The notes under the pieces were generated by a model, which was given only the letters and a program-made list of their open reading frames with translations, was not told where the DNA came from and ran no database searches. A program made the position numbers and the translations under genes. Below are positions 24,770 through 37,687 of a stretch of 42,323 nt of DNA, piece by piece (the first letter of the stretch is position 1; each line of letters opens with the position of its first letter). Source of the stretch: an uncultured beta proteobacterium (GTDB taxonomy: Bacteria > Pseudomonadota > Gammaproteobacteria > Burkholderiales > Burkholderiaceae_C); NCBI GenBank assembly GCA_903828235.1, contig CAIKLM010000059.1, positions 1 to 42,323 on the forward strand, written 5' to 3'.

Positions 24770-27103
24770 GTGACGCTTGACCATCGTTTCCCAGAGGACA
24801 AGCAGCCGGGAACCCAGATGAGCATGTCCCGCAGCGGCGATGCAGATCCACTACAGCGATGGCGAGCATGGCTGCTCGACAGGGTGTTCGTCATCACGAT
24901 GCTGGCCAGCCTGGTGCCTTCGGGCTTGATCACCGCGCAGGCCTTCACAGGCGGTCCTTGGGTACATGTCGCATTGTGCTGGACCTGCCTGGCCCTGCTT
25001 GCCGTGTTGAGCCGGCGTCACTGGGCGGGATACCGGCTGCGGGCGGTATCGGGCGGCTTTCTGCTGTACGCGTTCGGCCTGTGGCTGCTGGTCCACGGCG
25101 GGTCGGTCGGCATGCTGTACATGCTGGCTGTTCCGGTGCTGCTGACCGTGGTGCTGAACACCGGTGTGGCCGTAGTGGCCCTCGTGGGCACCACCCTGAC
25201 ATTGACCGTCGTGGGGGCCATGCTCGAGCTGCCATTCCCGATGGCGATGGGCTTGCCCGGCGGAAGCTGGCTGCGCTGGATCACCATCAGCAGCAACCTG
25301 TTCTGGCTGGGCTTGCTGATGACGCTGGCGACGGGGTTCCTGCTGCGTCGGCTTCGCAAGGCTCTCGATAGCCAGCGCCGCGGTGCCACGCTCTTGAATG
25401 CGGTGGCGTCACAGGTGCCTGGCATGGTGTTTCGCTTGCGTGTGCAGCCCGGCCTCGCGCCGCTTTTCGTGTATGCCAGTCCGGGGTCAGAAGGGGTGCT
25501 TGGCGTTCCGGCCGATCAACTGCTGGCGGACGCTTCGGCGATGGGCCGTGGCTTGCCAGAGGATGACCTCCGGAAGTTTCATGATGGTCTGCAGCGCAGC
25601 GCGAAGACCGGTGAAGCCGTGGTGCTAGAGCTTCGCGTGCAGCGGCCTGGCGGGAAGACGGGCTGGGCTCAGATGCAGGCTGCCGCTGTGGACCGCGATG
25701 GCGCCGCGACGATTTTGAACGGCGTCATCACGGACATCACGGAAAGAAAGCTCGCTGACCAGCGCATTCGCCACCAGGCCTACACGGATACGCTGACCGG
25801 GCTGCCGAATCGACTGGCGCTGCAGACGCAGCTGGCCCAGGTTCTGGACCAGGAAGGTGCCCGCGCCGCCCTGTTGCTGGTGGATCTTGACCGGTTCAAG
25901 GAGGTGAACGACACACGTGGCCATGGCGGCGGCGACGAACTGTTGGTTGAGGCCGGGCAGCGCCTGCGGGCCTTGACTGGCACCGAGGGCACCCTGGCTC
26001 GCGTCGGCGGGGACGAGTTCGTGCTGCTGCTGAAGGGCCCCAACTGCGAGCACCTCTCGGCCACGCTCGGGCCGCGTGTCCTGGCAGAGCTGTCGCGGCC
26101 GTTTTCGGTTCGTGGCGAACCTGTCTTCATCTCGGCCAGCATCGGCGTCTCGCTCCATCCGGACGACGGCTTGGGGGCCGACGCGCTGCTCAGCAGCGCC
26201 GACCAGGCACTTTACGAGGCCAAGGGATCGGGCCGGAACTGCTGCGTCAGGTTCAGCCCGGAACTGCAGATGCGCGCGCAGCGGCGCGTTCAACTTGCAC
26301 ATGACCTGCGGCACGCCATCGAGCGCGGCCAGCTGTCGCTCGTCTATCAGCCCGTCGTCGACCTGCGCAGCGAGCGTGTCCGCAAGGCCGAGGCCCTGCT
26401 TCGATGGCAACACCCGGAGTTTGGTGCGGTGTCGCCCGCAGAGTTCGTACCCATTGCCGAGGGCTCCGGTCTGATCGACCGCCTTGGGGCGTGGGTGCTC
26501 GAGACCGCTGCGGTTCAGGTGGCGAAGTGGCGTCACGAACTTGACTCTTCGTTTCGCGTTGCCATCAATCACTCGCCGCTGCAGTTCCGCAGTTCGCAGG
26601 CGCCGGGATCGTCTTGGAAGCAAGTGCTGGAGAGCTTAGGCATACCCGGGGAGGCTCTGGTGGTAGAGATCACCGAGGGCCTGCTGCTCGATCATTGCGA
26701 TGCACTGGCAGAACAGTTGCGCGAGTTGCGCGCCTCGGGCGTGCAGGTGGCGCTGGACGACTTCGGAACCGGCTACAGCGCGCTGGCGTACCTGCATCGC
26801 TATGAGATCGACATGATCAAGATCGACCGCAGCTTCGTGAGCGGGTCGGCGGCCGGTCGCACTGGGCGCTCCCTCTGTCGCTCCATCCTGGCGTTGGCCC
26901 AGGAACTCAACCTGGAAGTGGTGGCCGAAGGGGTGGAGACCGCCGAACAAAGGGACTGGCTGAGGAGCGCCGGCTGTCATCACGGACAGGGTTGGCTGTT
27001 CGCGCGAGGTCTGCCCGCCGATGCGTTCGAGGCCTGGTGGCGCGAACACCATCGCGACGCGGCAGCTGGCCTGCTGGAGCAGCCGGCCGCAGCCACGGCC
27101 TGA
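24770..27103 (+). CDS. Membrane PAS-GGDEF-EAL cyclic-di-GMP signalling protein
   Basis: 777 residues from GTG 24770; an ATG at 24818 would give 761. About five or six hydrophobic segments fill residues 38-200. A PAS-like region covers about 215-325, ending in the typical DITERK. The GGDEF domain has an intact GGDEF at 413-417. The EAL domain has EALLRW at 541-546, EITEG and DDFGTGYS with both Asp (663-664), so both synthesis and hydrolysis of c-di-GMP are possible. The membrane part should sense a signal at the envelope. Its DNA is lower in G+C (63-67% in two lines counted) than the flanking genes (80% in one line counted), which suggests separate acquisition. Confidence 0.93.
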   Translation: MTLDHRFPEDKQPGTQMSMSRSGDADPLQRWRAWLLDRVFVITMLASLVPSGLITAQAFTGGPWVHVALCWTCLALLAVLSRRHWAGYRLRAVSGGFLLYAFGLWLLVHGGSVGMLYMLAVPVLLTVVLNTGVAVVALVGTTLTLTVVGAMLELPFPMAMGLPGGSWLRWITISSNLFWLGLLMTLATGFLLRRLRKALDSQRRGATLLNAVASQVPGMVFRLRVQPGLAPLFVYASPGSEGVLGVPADQLLADASAMGRGLPEDDLRKFHDGLQRSAKTGEAVVLELRVQRPGGKTGWAQMQAAAVDRDGAATILNGVITDITERKLADQRIRHQAYTDTLTGLPNRLALQTQLAQVLDQEGARAALLLVDLDRFKEVNDTRGHGGGDELLVEAGQRLRALTGTEGTLARVGGDEFVLLLKGPNCEHLSATLGPRVLAELSRPFSVRGEPVFISASIGVSLHPDDGLGADALLSSADQALYEAKGSGRNCCVRFSPELQMRAQRRVQLAHDLRHAIERGQLSLVYQPVVDLRSERVRKAEALLRWQHPEFGAVSPAEFVPIAEGSGLIDRLGAWVLETAAVQVAKWRHELDSSFRVAINHSPLQFRSSQAPGSSWKQVLESLGIPGEALVVEITEGLLLDHCDALAEQLRELRASGVQVALDDFGTGYSALAYLHRYEIDMIKIDRSFVSGSAAGRTGRSLCRSILALAQELNLEVVAEGVETAEQRDWLRSAGCHHGQGWLFARGLPADAFEAWWREHHRDAAAGLLEQPAAATA

Positions 27104-27152
27104 GGAGGCGGCGGCCCAAGGCATCGAACCCGAAGCCGCGCAGGGCGCGTGG

Positions 27153-28277
27153 TCAACCCCAGACCTCGTTGGCCACCTCGACCACCAGCTGCAGCTTGCG
27201 CTTCTGGTCCTCCACGGCGATGTTGTTGCCGTGCACGGTGCTGCTGAAGCCGCATTGCGGGCTCAGCGCCAGCTGCTCCAGCGGCGCGTACTGGGCGGCT
27301 TCCAGGATGCGGCTCTTCAGCGCGTCCTTCGTCTCGAGCTGGCCGAACTTGGTGGTGACCAAGCCGAGCACGACGATGCGGCCGGGCTTCAGGTACCGCA
27401 GCGGCCGGAAGTCGCCCGAGCGGTCGTCGTCGTACTCCATGAAGATGGCGTCGAGGTTCATCTCCGACAGCAGCGCCTCGGCCACCGGCTCGTAGTTGCC
27501 GGCTGCCGCGTGGGTGCTCTTGAAGTTGCCGCGGCACAGGTGCATGGCCAGCGTCATGCCCGCCGGCTTCCTGGCCACCACCTTGTTGATGAACGCGGCG
27601 TAGCGGTGCGGCAGCTCGTTAGGGTCGTCGCCGCGCTGGCGCGCCGCCTCGCGCATCTTCTCGTCGCACAGGTAGGCCATGTTGGTGTCGTCCATCTGCA
27701 CGTAGCGGCAGCCGGCGTCGAACAGGCTCTGCAGCTCCTCGGCGTAGGCCTGCGCCACGTCGTCGTAGAACACCGGGTCCAGCTCGGGGTAGGCCGTGCG
27801 GCTGATGCCGGCGCGGCCGCCGCGGAAGTGCAGCATCGTCGGGCTCGGGATCGTCACCTTGGGCGTGGCGCCTGGCGCGTGCAGCGCGATCTGCGCCTTC
27901 AGGTACTCGAAGTCGGCGCGCTGGATGTCCTTCACGTGGCGGACCTTGTCGACCACCTTGATGACCGGCGGCGCCAGCTCCTCCGTGCCGTCGGCACGCC
28001 GCACGGTGACGGGGATGTCGGTGTGCACGCCGCCAAGCTGCTCGAGGAAGTCGATGTGGAAGTAGGTGCGGCGGAACTCGCCGTCGGTGATGGCCTGCAG
28101 GCCGCAGTCGCGCTGGAACTGCACGATCTCGGTGATGGCGCGGTCCTCCACCGCGCGCAGCTGCTCGGCGCTGATGGCGCCGCGGGCTTTCTGGGCGCGC
28201 GCCTCCAGCAGGTAGGCCGGGCGCAGGAAGCTGCCGACGTGGTCGGCGCGGAACGGGGGCGCGGCGCGCAGGGTCAT
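27153..28277 (-). CDS. MetE C-terminal-like (YxjG-type) methyltransferase
   Basis: 374-residue protein like the catalytic half of cobalamin-independent methionine synthase. Visible features are the N-terminal FRADHVGSFLRP, the central YVQMDDTNMAYL, the zinc ligands His and Cys in AMHLCRGN, and a later Cys in LSPQCGFSS. Stand-alone proteins of this size transfer methyl groups to homocysteine or related thiols; the methyl donor is not known. It is the third gene of the Bug receptor-ligase operon, 28 bases after the ligase. Since O-demethylation of ferulate-type compounds produces one-carbon units, a methyl-recycling role is possible but unproven. Confidence 0.85.
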   Translation of the reverse strand: MTLRAAPPFRADHVGSFLRPAYLLEARAQKARGAISAEQLRAVEDRAITEIVQFQRDCGLQAITDGEFRRTYFHIDFLEQLGGVHTDIPVTVRRADGTEELAPPVIKVVDKVRHVKDIQRADFEYLKAQIALHAPGATPKVTIPSPTMLHFRGGRAGISRTAYPELDPVFYDDVAQAYAEELQSLFDAGCRYVQMDDTNMAYLCDEKMREAARQRGDDPNELPHRYAAFINKVVARKPAGMTLAMHLCRGNFKSTHAAAGNYEPVAEALLSEMNLDAIFMEYDDDRSGDFRPLRYLKPGRIVVLGLVTTKFGQLETKDALKSRILEAAQYAPLEQLALSPQCGFSSTVHGNNIAVEDQKRKLQLVVEVANEVWG

Positions 28278-28296
28278 GGTCTCGGGTCCTCGACAG

Positions 28297-28305
28297 GGGT
28301 GGGGT

Positions 28306-28312
<7 letters not shown>
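28297..28312. repeat. 16-bp exact repeat, copy 2
   Basis: Identical to 16095-16110 and likewise overlaps a minus-strand stop codon, here that of the feruloyl-CoA synthase-like gene. Confidence 0.6.
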
Positions 28313-30201
<1,889 letters not shown>

Positions 30202-30203
30202 GG

Positions 30204-31211
30204 TCAGTCCTGCGTGATCTTGCGTTCCTGGATGATGCGCGCGTAGCGGGCCATGTCGGCCTTGATGACGTCGCCGAACTCGCGCGGCGAGATCGGCTGC
30301 GGCTCGGCGCCGATGCCGCGGATCACCTCCACCACCGAGGGCACCGCGAGTGCGCGGTTGATCTCGCGGTTCATGCGCTCGACGATCTCCGGCGGCGTGC
30401 CCGCCGGCGCCCAGAAGCCGTGCGTGGTGCCGGCGTCGAAGCCGGCCAGGCCCAGCTCGATCAGCGTCGGCGTGTCGGGGAACAGCCGCGAGCGCTTCAC
30501 CGAGCCCACCGCCAGCAGCCGCAGCCGGCCGGCGCGCACGTGCGAGAAGGCGATGCCGGGGTCAAAGGTGTAGTCGAGCTGGCCGGCCAGCAGGTCCTGC
30601 AGCACCGCGGCAGAGCCGCGGTAGGGAATGTGCACGGTGAAGATGCCGGCCTGCGACTTGAGCATCTCGCCGGCGATGTGCGGGCTGGTGCCGTTGCCCG
30701 GCGAGCCGTAGCTCAGGCGGCCCGGGTTGCGCTTGGCGTGGGCAATGAACTCGGCGTAGGTCTTGTAGGGGCCGTCGGCGCGGGTCACCAGGAACAGCTC
30801 CAGCCGGGCGCCCGCGGCCACGGGGATGAGGTCCTTGGCCGGGTCGTAGGGCATCTTGTTGTTGAGCAGCGGCACGATGGCCGCGGCGCTGCCCGAGCTC
30901 AGCAGGAAGGTGTAGCCGTCGGGCGCGCTCTTGGCCGCGGCGTCGGAGCCGATGATCCCGCCGGCGCCGCCGCGGTTGTCGACCACGATCTGCTGCCCCA
31001 GGGCCTGCGACAGCGGCACGGCCACCGCGCGCGCCACCGCGTCGGGCGAGCCGCCGGCCGGGAAGTTGACGATCAGGCGGATCGGCTTGGCCGCGGGCCA
31101 GGCCGGCGCCTGGGCGCGGGCGGGCAGGGCGGCCAGGCCGGCCAGCGCGGCGCCGGCGCCCAGCAGACGGCGGCGGGGAACGGTGGGTCGGGGGGTGCGC
31201 GGGTCGTCCAT
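30204..31211 (-). CDS. Bug-family (TTT) periplasmic solute-binding receptor
   Basis: 335-residue exported receptor. The N-terminus has a Tat-like signal, PRRRLLGAGAALAGLAALPARAQA, with cleavage expected near residue 32. The mature start KPIRLIVNFPAGGSPDAVARAVA and the block GGAGGIIGSDAAAKSAPDGYTFLL are diagnostic of Bug receptors. The ligand-binding fold continues with YGSPGNGTSPHIAGEML. No TctA/TctB membrane subunits are adjacent, so it may use a distant transporter or act as a sensor. It is the first gene of the minus-strand operon and is divergent from the GntR gene. Confidence 0.92.
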   Translation of the reverse strand: MDDPRTPRPTVPRRRLLGAGAALAGLAALPARAQAPAWPAAKPIRLIVNFPAGGSPDAVARAVAVPLSQALGQQIVVDNRGGAGGIIGSDAAAKSAPDGYTFLLSSGSAAAIVPLLNNKMPYDPAKDLIPVAAGARLELFLVTRADGPYKTYAEFIAHAKRNPGRLSYGSPGNGTSPHIAGEMLKSQAGIFTVHIPYRGSAAVLQDLLAGQLDYTFDPGIAFSHVRAGRLRLLAVGSVKRSRLFPDTPTLIELGLAGFDAGTTHGFWAPAGTPPEIVERMNREINRALAVPSVVEVIRGIGAEPQPISPREFGDVIKADMARYARIIQERKITQD

Positions 31212-31292
31212 GGGTTTGTCTCCGTCGTGCGGTTCGAGGGCTTGCCGATGGCCGCGCAGCCGGCACGCAGGGTTGCCGTCGACGCAGCTTGA

Positions 31293-31304
31293 TTTGGATC
31301 CAAT
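31293..31304. promoter_or_regulatory. VanR-type operator, copy 1
   Basis: TTTGGATCCAAT, with the perfect palindrome TTGGATCCAA inside. It differs by one base from ATTGGATCCAAT, the Caulobacter VanR operator as I remember it. It overlaps the -10 of the proposed Bug-ligase operon promoter, so a bound repressor would block it. Confidence 0.7.
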
Positions 31305-31331
31305 TCTTCGAAGATCATCCAACAAGGTCAA
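31303..31331 (-). promoter_or_regulatory. Candidate sigma-70 promoter of the Bug-ligase-MetE-like operon
   Basis: On the minus strand, -35 TTGACC (31331-31326) and -10 AAGAAT (31308-31303) are separated by exactly 17 bases. Transcription would start about 85 bases before the Bug receptor ATG and run through operator copy 1. Confidence 0.5.
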
Positions 31332-31345
31332 CCGAACAACCCTCT

Positions 31346-31357
31346 TTTGGATCCAAT
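31346..31357. promoter_or_regulatory. VanR-type operator, copy 2
   Basis: An identical 12-mer, TTTGGATCCAAT, 53 bp from copy 1 (centre to centre, about five helical turns). It ends 3 bases before the GTG of the GntR gene, where a ribosome-binding site would be, which suits autorepression and possibly looping between the two sites. Confidence 0.7.
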
Positions 31358-31360
31358 CGA

Positions 31361-32101
31361 GTGAAAACCCCAGGCCCCGGCATCCCCGCGGGCGACCCGG
31401 CGGCGTCGCTGGTGGCGCAGTTGCGCCGCTGGCTGGCCGAGGGCCGCTACCCCGCCGGCACGCGGCTGGCCGAGGAGGCCGTGGCGCAGGACCTGGGCGT
31501 GTCGCGCACGCCGGTGCGGCTGGCCTTCCGCACGCTGGCCCAGGAGGGGCTGCTCGAGAGCGCCGGCAAGCGCGGCTTCGTCGTGCGCTCGTTCTCGACG
31601 GCCGACGTGCGCTGCGCGGTGGAGGTGCGCGGCGTGCTCGAGGGCCTGGCGGCGCGCCGCCTGGCCGAGCGCGGCGCCACCGCCGAGGAGCGCGGCGTGC
31701 TGCAGCAGTGCCTGGCCGACGGCGACGCGCTGCTCGCGCGCGGGCCGCTGGCGGCGGCCGACGTGGCCTGCTGGAGCGCGCTGAACGCCCGCTTCCACGC
31801 CACGCTGGTGGCCGGCGCCGGCAGCCGCGTCGTGGCCGACGCCATCGCGCGCAACGACCACCTGCCCTTCGCCAGCGCCGACAGCATCACCTTCCAGGTC
31901 GAGGCGCTGTCGCGCGAGACGCTGAAGCTGCAGGCGGCGCAGCTGCAGCACCGACTGATCGTCGACGCGCTGCTGGCGCGCGAGGGCGCCCGCGTCGAGG
32001 CGCTGGTGCGCGAGCACGCGCTGATCGGCGTGCACTACGCGCCGCTGTTCGGCCTGCAGCCGGTGACGGCCCCGGGTGCGGCGGCGGACTCCCTGCGCTG
32101 A
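31361..32101 (+). CDS. GntR (FCD-type) regulator, probably VanR-like
   Basis: 246-residue regulator from GTG 31361. The N-terminal winged helix-turn-helix has RLAEEAVAQDLGVSRTPVRLAFRTLAQEGLLE, typical of GntR. The C-terminal all-helical FCD domain contains RGVLEGLAARRLAE, the NARFHATLV block with the metal-ligand His, and late LQHRLIVDALLAREGARVEALVREH. The two TTTGGATCCAAT sites in front of it and over the divergent promoter make it the likely repressor of the Bug-ligase-MetE-like operon. The ligand is presumed to be an aromatic acid such as vanillate. A TTG start further upstream would translate both operators and is rejected. Confidence 0.88.
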   Translation: MKTPGPGIPAGDPAASLVAQLRRWLAEGRYPAGTRLAEEAVAQDLGVSRTPVRLAFRTLAQEGLLESAGKRGFVVRSFSTADVRCAVEVRGVLEGLAARRLAERGATAEERGVLQQCLADGDALLARGPLAAADVACWSALNARFHATLVAGAGSRVVADAIARNDHLPFASADSITFQVEALSRETLKLQAAQLQHRLIVDALLAREGARVEALVREHALIGVHYAPLFGLQPVTAPGAAADSLR

Positions 32102-32143
32102 GGGCCCGCGCCAGGGCCGCGGCGTGGTGCAATCGCCCCAACC

Positions 32144-32926
32144 ATGGATGCGCCGGTCTCGCCGCTGTACCTGCTCGAACGCTTCGACGTCGGCGTGATC
32201 GAGCTCGACGCCGAGCGCCGCGTGGTGGCGATGAACGACTTCGCCCGCCGCGTGCTGCCGGTGGCCGAGAAGCAGCCCTTCGACCGCATGGTGCTGAGCT
32301 TCCACCCCGAGCGCTCGCAGCCCAAGGTGGACTTCCTGCTGGCGCAGGCCGCGCAGAGCGCCACCTGCCCCGTGAGCAACCCGCCGCCGATGGCCATGAT
32401 CATCAACATCCCCGAGCGGGTGCTGCTGATCAAGGTGACGCGCATGGCCGGCGCCGACGGCACCACGCGCGGCTACGTGCTGGTGTTCTACGACATCACC
32501 GAGGTCGTGTCGGCCGGCGATGCCGCGCTGGCGCCGAGCAGCGCGCAGCCGCAGCGCCGCCGCCTGCTGAAGGTGCCCACCGTGGCCGGGCAGCGCATCG
32601 TGCTGGTCGACGCCGACGACATCGTCCACCTGCAGTCCGAGGGCCACTACACCCAGGTGGCCACAGCCGAGGGGCGGCGCTTCTGCAACCTGGCCATCGG
32701 CGATCTCGAAGGCCGGCTCGACCCCGGGCAGTTCATGCGCGTGCACCGCAGCCACATCGTCAACCTGCGCCGCGTGGCGCAGCTGCACCGCCCGGGCGGG
32801 CGGCTGCTGCTGCAGCTGCAGGGCGTGGCCGAGCCCGTGCCGGTGTCGCGCAGCAGCGCGGCCGAGGTGCTCAAGCGGCTGGGGCTGCAGGCGGGCGCGC
32901 TGGCGACGACGGCCCTTCAGGGTTAG
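32144..32926 (+). CDS. rcoM: RcoM-type CO-sensing transcription activator (PAS-LytTR)
   Basis: 260-residue one-component regulator. The N-terminal PAS domain (about residues 10-125) matches RcoM around the heme pocket: SFHPERS gives His54, ATCPVSNPPPMAM gives Cys75 and Met85, equivalent to His74, Cys94 and Met104 of B. xenovorans RcoM-2 as I recall them. The C-terminal LytTR DNA-binding domain (about 148-250) has VDADDIVHLQSEGHYTQV and FMRVHRSHIVNLRRV. CO should replace the Met ligand of ferrous heme and trigger DNA binding. It lies just upstream of coxM, on the same strand, with a TTCGTG triplet in between. The N-terminus is shorter than in RcoM-2. Confidence 0.9.
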   Translation: MDAPVSPLYLLERFDVGVIELDAERRVVAMNDFARRVLPVAEKQPFDRMVLSFHPERSQPKVDFLLAQAAQSATCPVSNPPPMAMIINIPERVLLIKVTRMAGADGTTRGYVLVFYDITEVVSAGDAALAPSSAQPQRRRLLKVPTVAGQRIVLVDADDIVHLQSEGHYTQVATAEGRRFCNLAIGDLEGRLDPGQFMRVHRSHIVNLRRVAQLHRPGGRLLLQLQGVAEPVPVSRSSAAEVLKRLGLQAGALATTALQG

Positions 32927-32982
32927 CGAGCCCTGGGACTTTCCCGAAGTCGCCGAGCCTGACAGGGCGGCCTGCGGACCCG

Positions 32983-33029
32983 TTCGTGGCGCCGGCCTGC
33001 CGTTCGTGCAGGCAGGGCCACCATTCGTG
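32983..33029 (+). promoter_or_regulatory. RcoM operator: triplet of TTCGTG direct repeats
   Basis: TTCGTG occurs at 32983, 33003 and 33024, 20 and 21 bp apart. The first two share CGTTCGTG and the third is CATTCGTG. RcoM of B. xenovorans is reported to bind three direct TTnnnG repeats about 21 bp apart. A further TTCCCG at 32941 lies in phase, 42 bp before the first. A possible -35 (TTGTCC, 33064-33069) follows, with a poor -10. Confidence 0.7.
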
Positions 33030-33184
33030 CGAAAGACCCGCGCTGACGCGGCTCTGCCGAGGCTTGTCCGCGTGAATCAGGAGGAATAGGGCTTGTGCCC
33101 ACCATCCGCAGTCGGCCGGCAAGCCTGCCCGAGCCGTGCGCGCCTGGGCCCTTCCAGGCACCGCCCGAACAGGAGACGACGAAC

Positions 33185-34048
33185 GTGATCCCCCCGTCCT
33201 TCGACTACCACGCGCCCAAGTCCGTGGGCGAGGCCCTGGGCCTGCTCGGCAGCCTGGGTCAAGACGCCAAGCTGCTGGCCGGCGGCCACAGCCTGCTGCC
33301 GATGATGAAGCTGCGCTTTGCGCAACCGGCCCACCTGATCGACCTCAACCGCATCCCCGAGCTGCGCGGCATCTGCGAGGACGGCACCGACGTCGTCATC
33401 GGCGCGATGACCAGCGAGAACGAGCTCATCGCCAGCCCCGTGCTGCGCGCCCGGGTGCCGCTGATGGCCGAGGCGCCCAAGCTCATCGCCGACCCGCAGG
33501 TGCGCAACCGCGGCACCATCGGCGGCGACATCGCCCACGGCGACCCGGGCAACGACCACCCTGCCATCAGCCTGGCGCTGGATGCCACGATGCACATCGA
33601 GGGCCGCGGCGGCAAGCGCAGCGTCAAGGCCGACGACTTCTACCTCGGCCTGTACGCCACCGCGCTGGCCGAGGACGAGATCCTCACCGCCATCCGCGTG
33701 CCCGCGTTCGCCGCGGGCACGGGCTGGGCCTACGAGAAGCTCAAGCGCAAGACGGGCGACTGGGCCACGGCCGGCGCGGCCGTGGTGATGCGCATGAGCG
33801 GCGGCACGGTGAGCCACGTGCGCATCGCGCTGACCAACGTGGCACCCACGGCCATCCGCGCGCACGACGCCGAGAAGGCCCTGCTGGGGCAGGCCGTCAC
33901 GCCAGCTGTGCTGCAGGCCGCGGCCGACGCCGCGATGGCCGTGTGCGACCCCGCCGCCGACCTGCGTGGCAACGAGGAATACAAGACCGCGATGGCCGGG
34001 CAGATGGTCAAGCGGGCGATCGCCGCCGCCGCCGCGCGCTGCGCCTGA
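33185..34048 (+). CDS. coxM: CO dehydrogenase medium (FAD) subunit
   Basis: 287-residue flavoprotein that passes electrons from the iron-sulfur subunit towards the quinone pool. The FAD motifs AGGHS at 32-36 and TIGGD at 111-115 fall at the same residue numbers as I remember for Oligotropha carboxidovorans CoxM, which supports the GTG at 33185; an AGGAGA site lies about 8 bases upstream. An in-frame GTG at 33095 with GGAGG 10 bases before it could add 30 residues but has no family match. First structural gene of the operon, in the M-S-L order of form I enzymes. Confidence 0.96.
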   Translation: MIPPSFDYHAPKSVGEALGLLGSLGQDAKLLAGGHSLLPMMKLRFAQPAHLIDLNRIPELRGICEDGTDVVIGAMTSENELIASPVLRARVPLMAEAPKLIADPQVRNRGTIGGDIAHGDPGNDHPAISLALDATMHIEGRGGKRSVKADDFYLGLYATALAEDEILTAIRVPAFAAGTGWAYEKLKRKTGDWATAGAAVVMRMSGGTVSHVRIALTNVAPTAIRAHDAEKALLGQAVTPAVLQAAADAAMAVCDPAADLRGNEEYKTAMAGQMVKRAIAAAAARCA

Positions 34049-34062
34049 AGGAGGACACGACC

Positions 34063-36966
<2,904 letters not shown>

Positions 36967-36981
36967 GGTTCTAATCCCGGC

Positions 36982-37668
36982 ATGGAAGTCAAACTCGACA
37001 AGCGCTACCCCGTCGCCGCCACGCTAGAACAGGCGTGGGCGGTGCTCTCCGACATTCACGCCACGGCCGCCTGCATGCCCGGTGCGCAGATCACCGAGCA
37101 GATCGACGACACCCACTACAAGGGCACCGTTCGGAGCAAGGTCGGCCCGGCCGTGATGACCTTCAACGGCGACATCGAGCTGCAGGGCATCGACGCCGCG
37201 GCGCGGCAGTTGAAGCTGCTGGGCAAGGGCGCCGACAAGGGCGGCTCGTCGGCGTCGATGCAACTCACCGCGCACCTCGAGCCCGACGGCGCCGGCTGCG
37301 TACTGGCTGGCGCGGCCACCATCATCGTCAGCGGCAAGCTGGCGCAGTTCGGCAGCCGGCTGCTGGTGCCGGTGTCCGACGCGATGCTGGCGCAGTTCGC
37401 CGACAACTTCCGCACGGCCGCCGCGGCGGTATCCGTGGCCGCGCCCGCGGCTGCGCCCGCCGCGGGTGCCCCGGTCGAGGGCACCGAGATCCGCACCGAG
37501 CAGGCCCCGCAGGCGCCGGGGGCCGTGCCCGCCGCCGCCGAGCCGGCGGCGCCCGCCGCCCCGGCTCCGCGCCCGCCAGCGGCGCCCGTGAAGGAGCTCA
37601 ACGCGCTGGCGCTGATGTGGACCGTCATCAAGGCCTGGTTCGCGGGCCTCTTCGGCAAGAAGGCCTGA
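36982..37668 (+). CDS. coxG: CoxG: SRPBCC protein with C-terminal membrane anchor
   Basis: 228-residue protein. Residues 1-145 form a SRPBCC/START-like lipid-binding fold (MEVKLDKRYPVAATLEQAWAVLSDIHATAACMPGA). A 50-residue Ala/Pro-rich linker follows, and the last 22 residues (ALALMWTVIKAWFAGLFGKKA) form a Trp-containing amphipathic or membrane helix. CoxG proteins bring CO dehydrogenase to the membrane and have been proposed to hand electrons to quinone by extracting it. The anchor-plus-flexible-tether architecture seen here fits that job. It lies 15 bases after coxL, earlier in the operon than in O. carboxidovorans. Confidence 0.93.
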   Translation: MEVKLDKRYPVAATLEQAWAVLSDIHATAACMPGAQITEQIDDTHYKGTVRSKVGPAVMTFNGDIELQGIDAAARQLKLLGKGADKGGSSASMQLTAHLEPDGAGCVLAGAATIIVSGKLAQFGSRLLVPVSDAMLAQFADNFRTAAAAVSVAAPAAAPAAGAPVEGTEIRTEQAPQAPGAVPAAAEPAAPAAPAPRPPAAPVKELNALALMWTVIKAWFAGLFGKKA

Positions 37669-37687
37669 GCGCGGGCCGCGGGGGCGC

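Noticed and set aside
31289-31360. TTG start that would add 24 residues to the GntR regulator
   Set aside because: The added part translates both operator palindromes and has no family similarity. The GTG at 31361 is preferred.
33050-33110. Second RcoM triplet downstream of the first
   Set aside because: TTGTCC and TTGTGC near 33064 and 33093 lack the G of TTnnnG and the 21-bp spacing.
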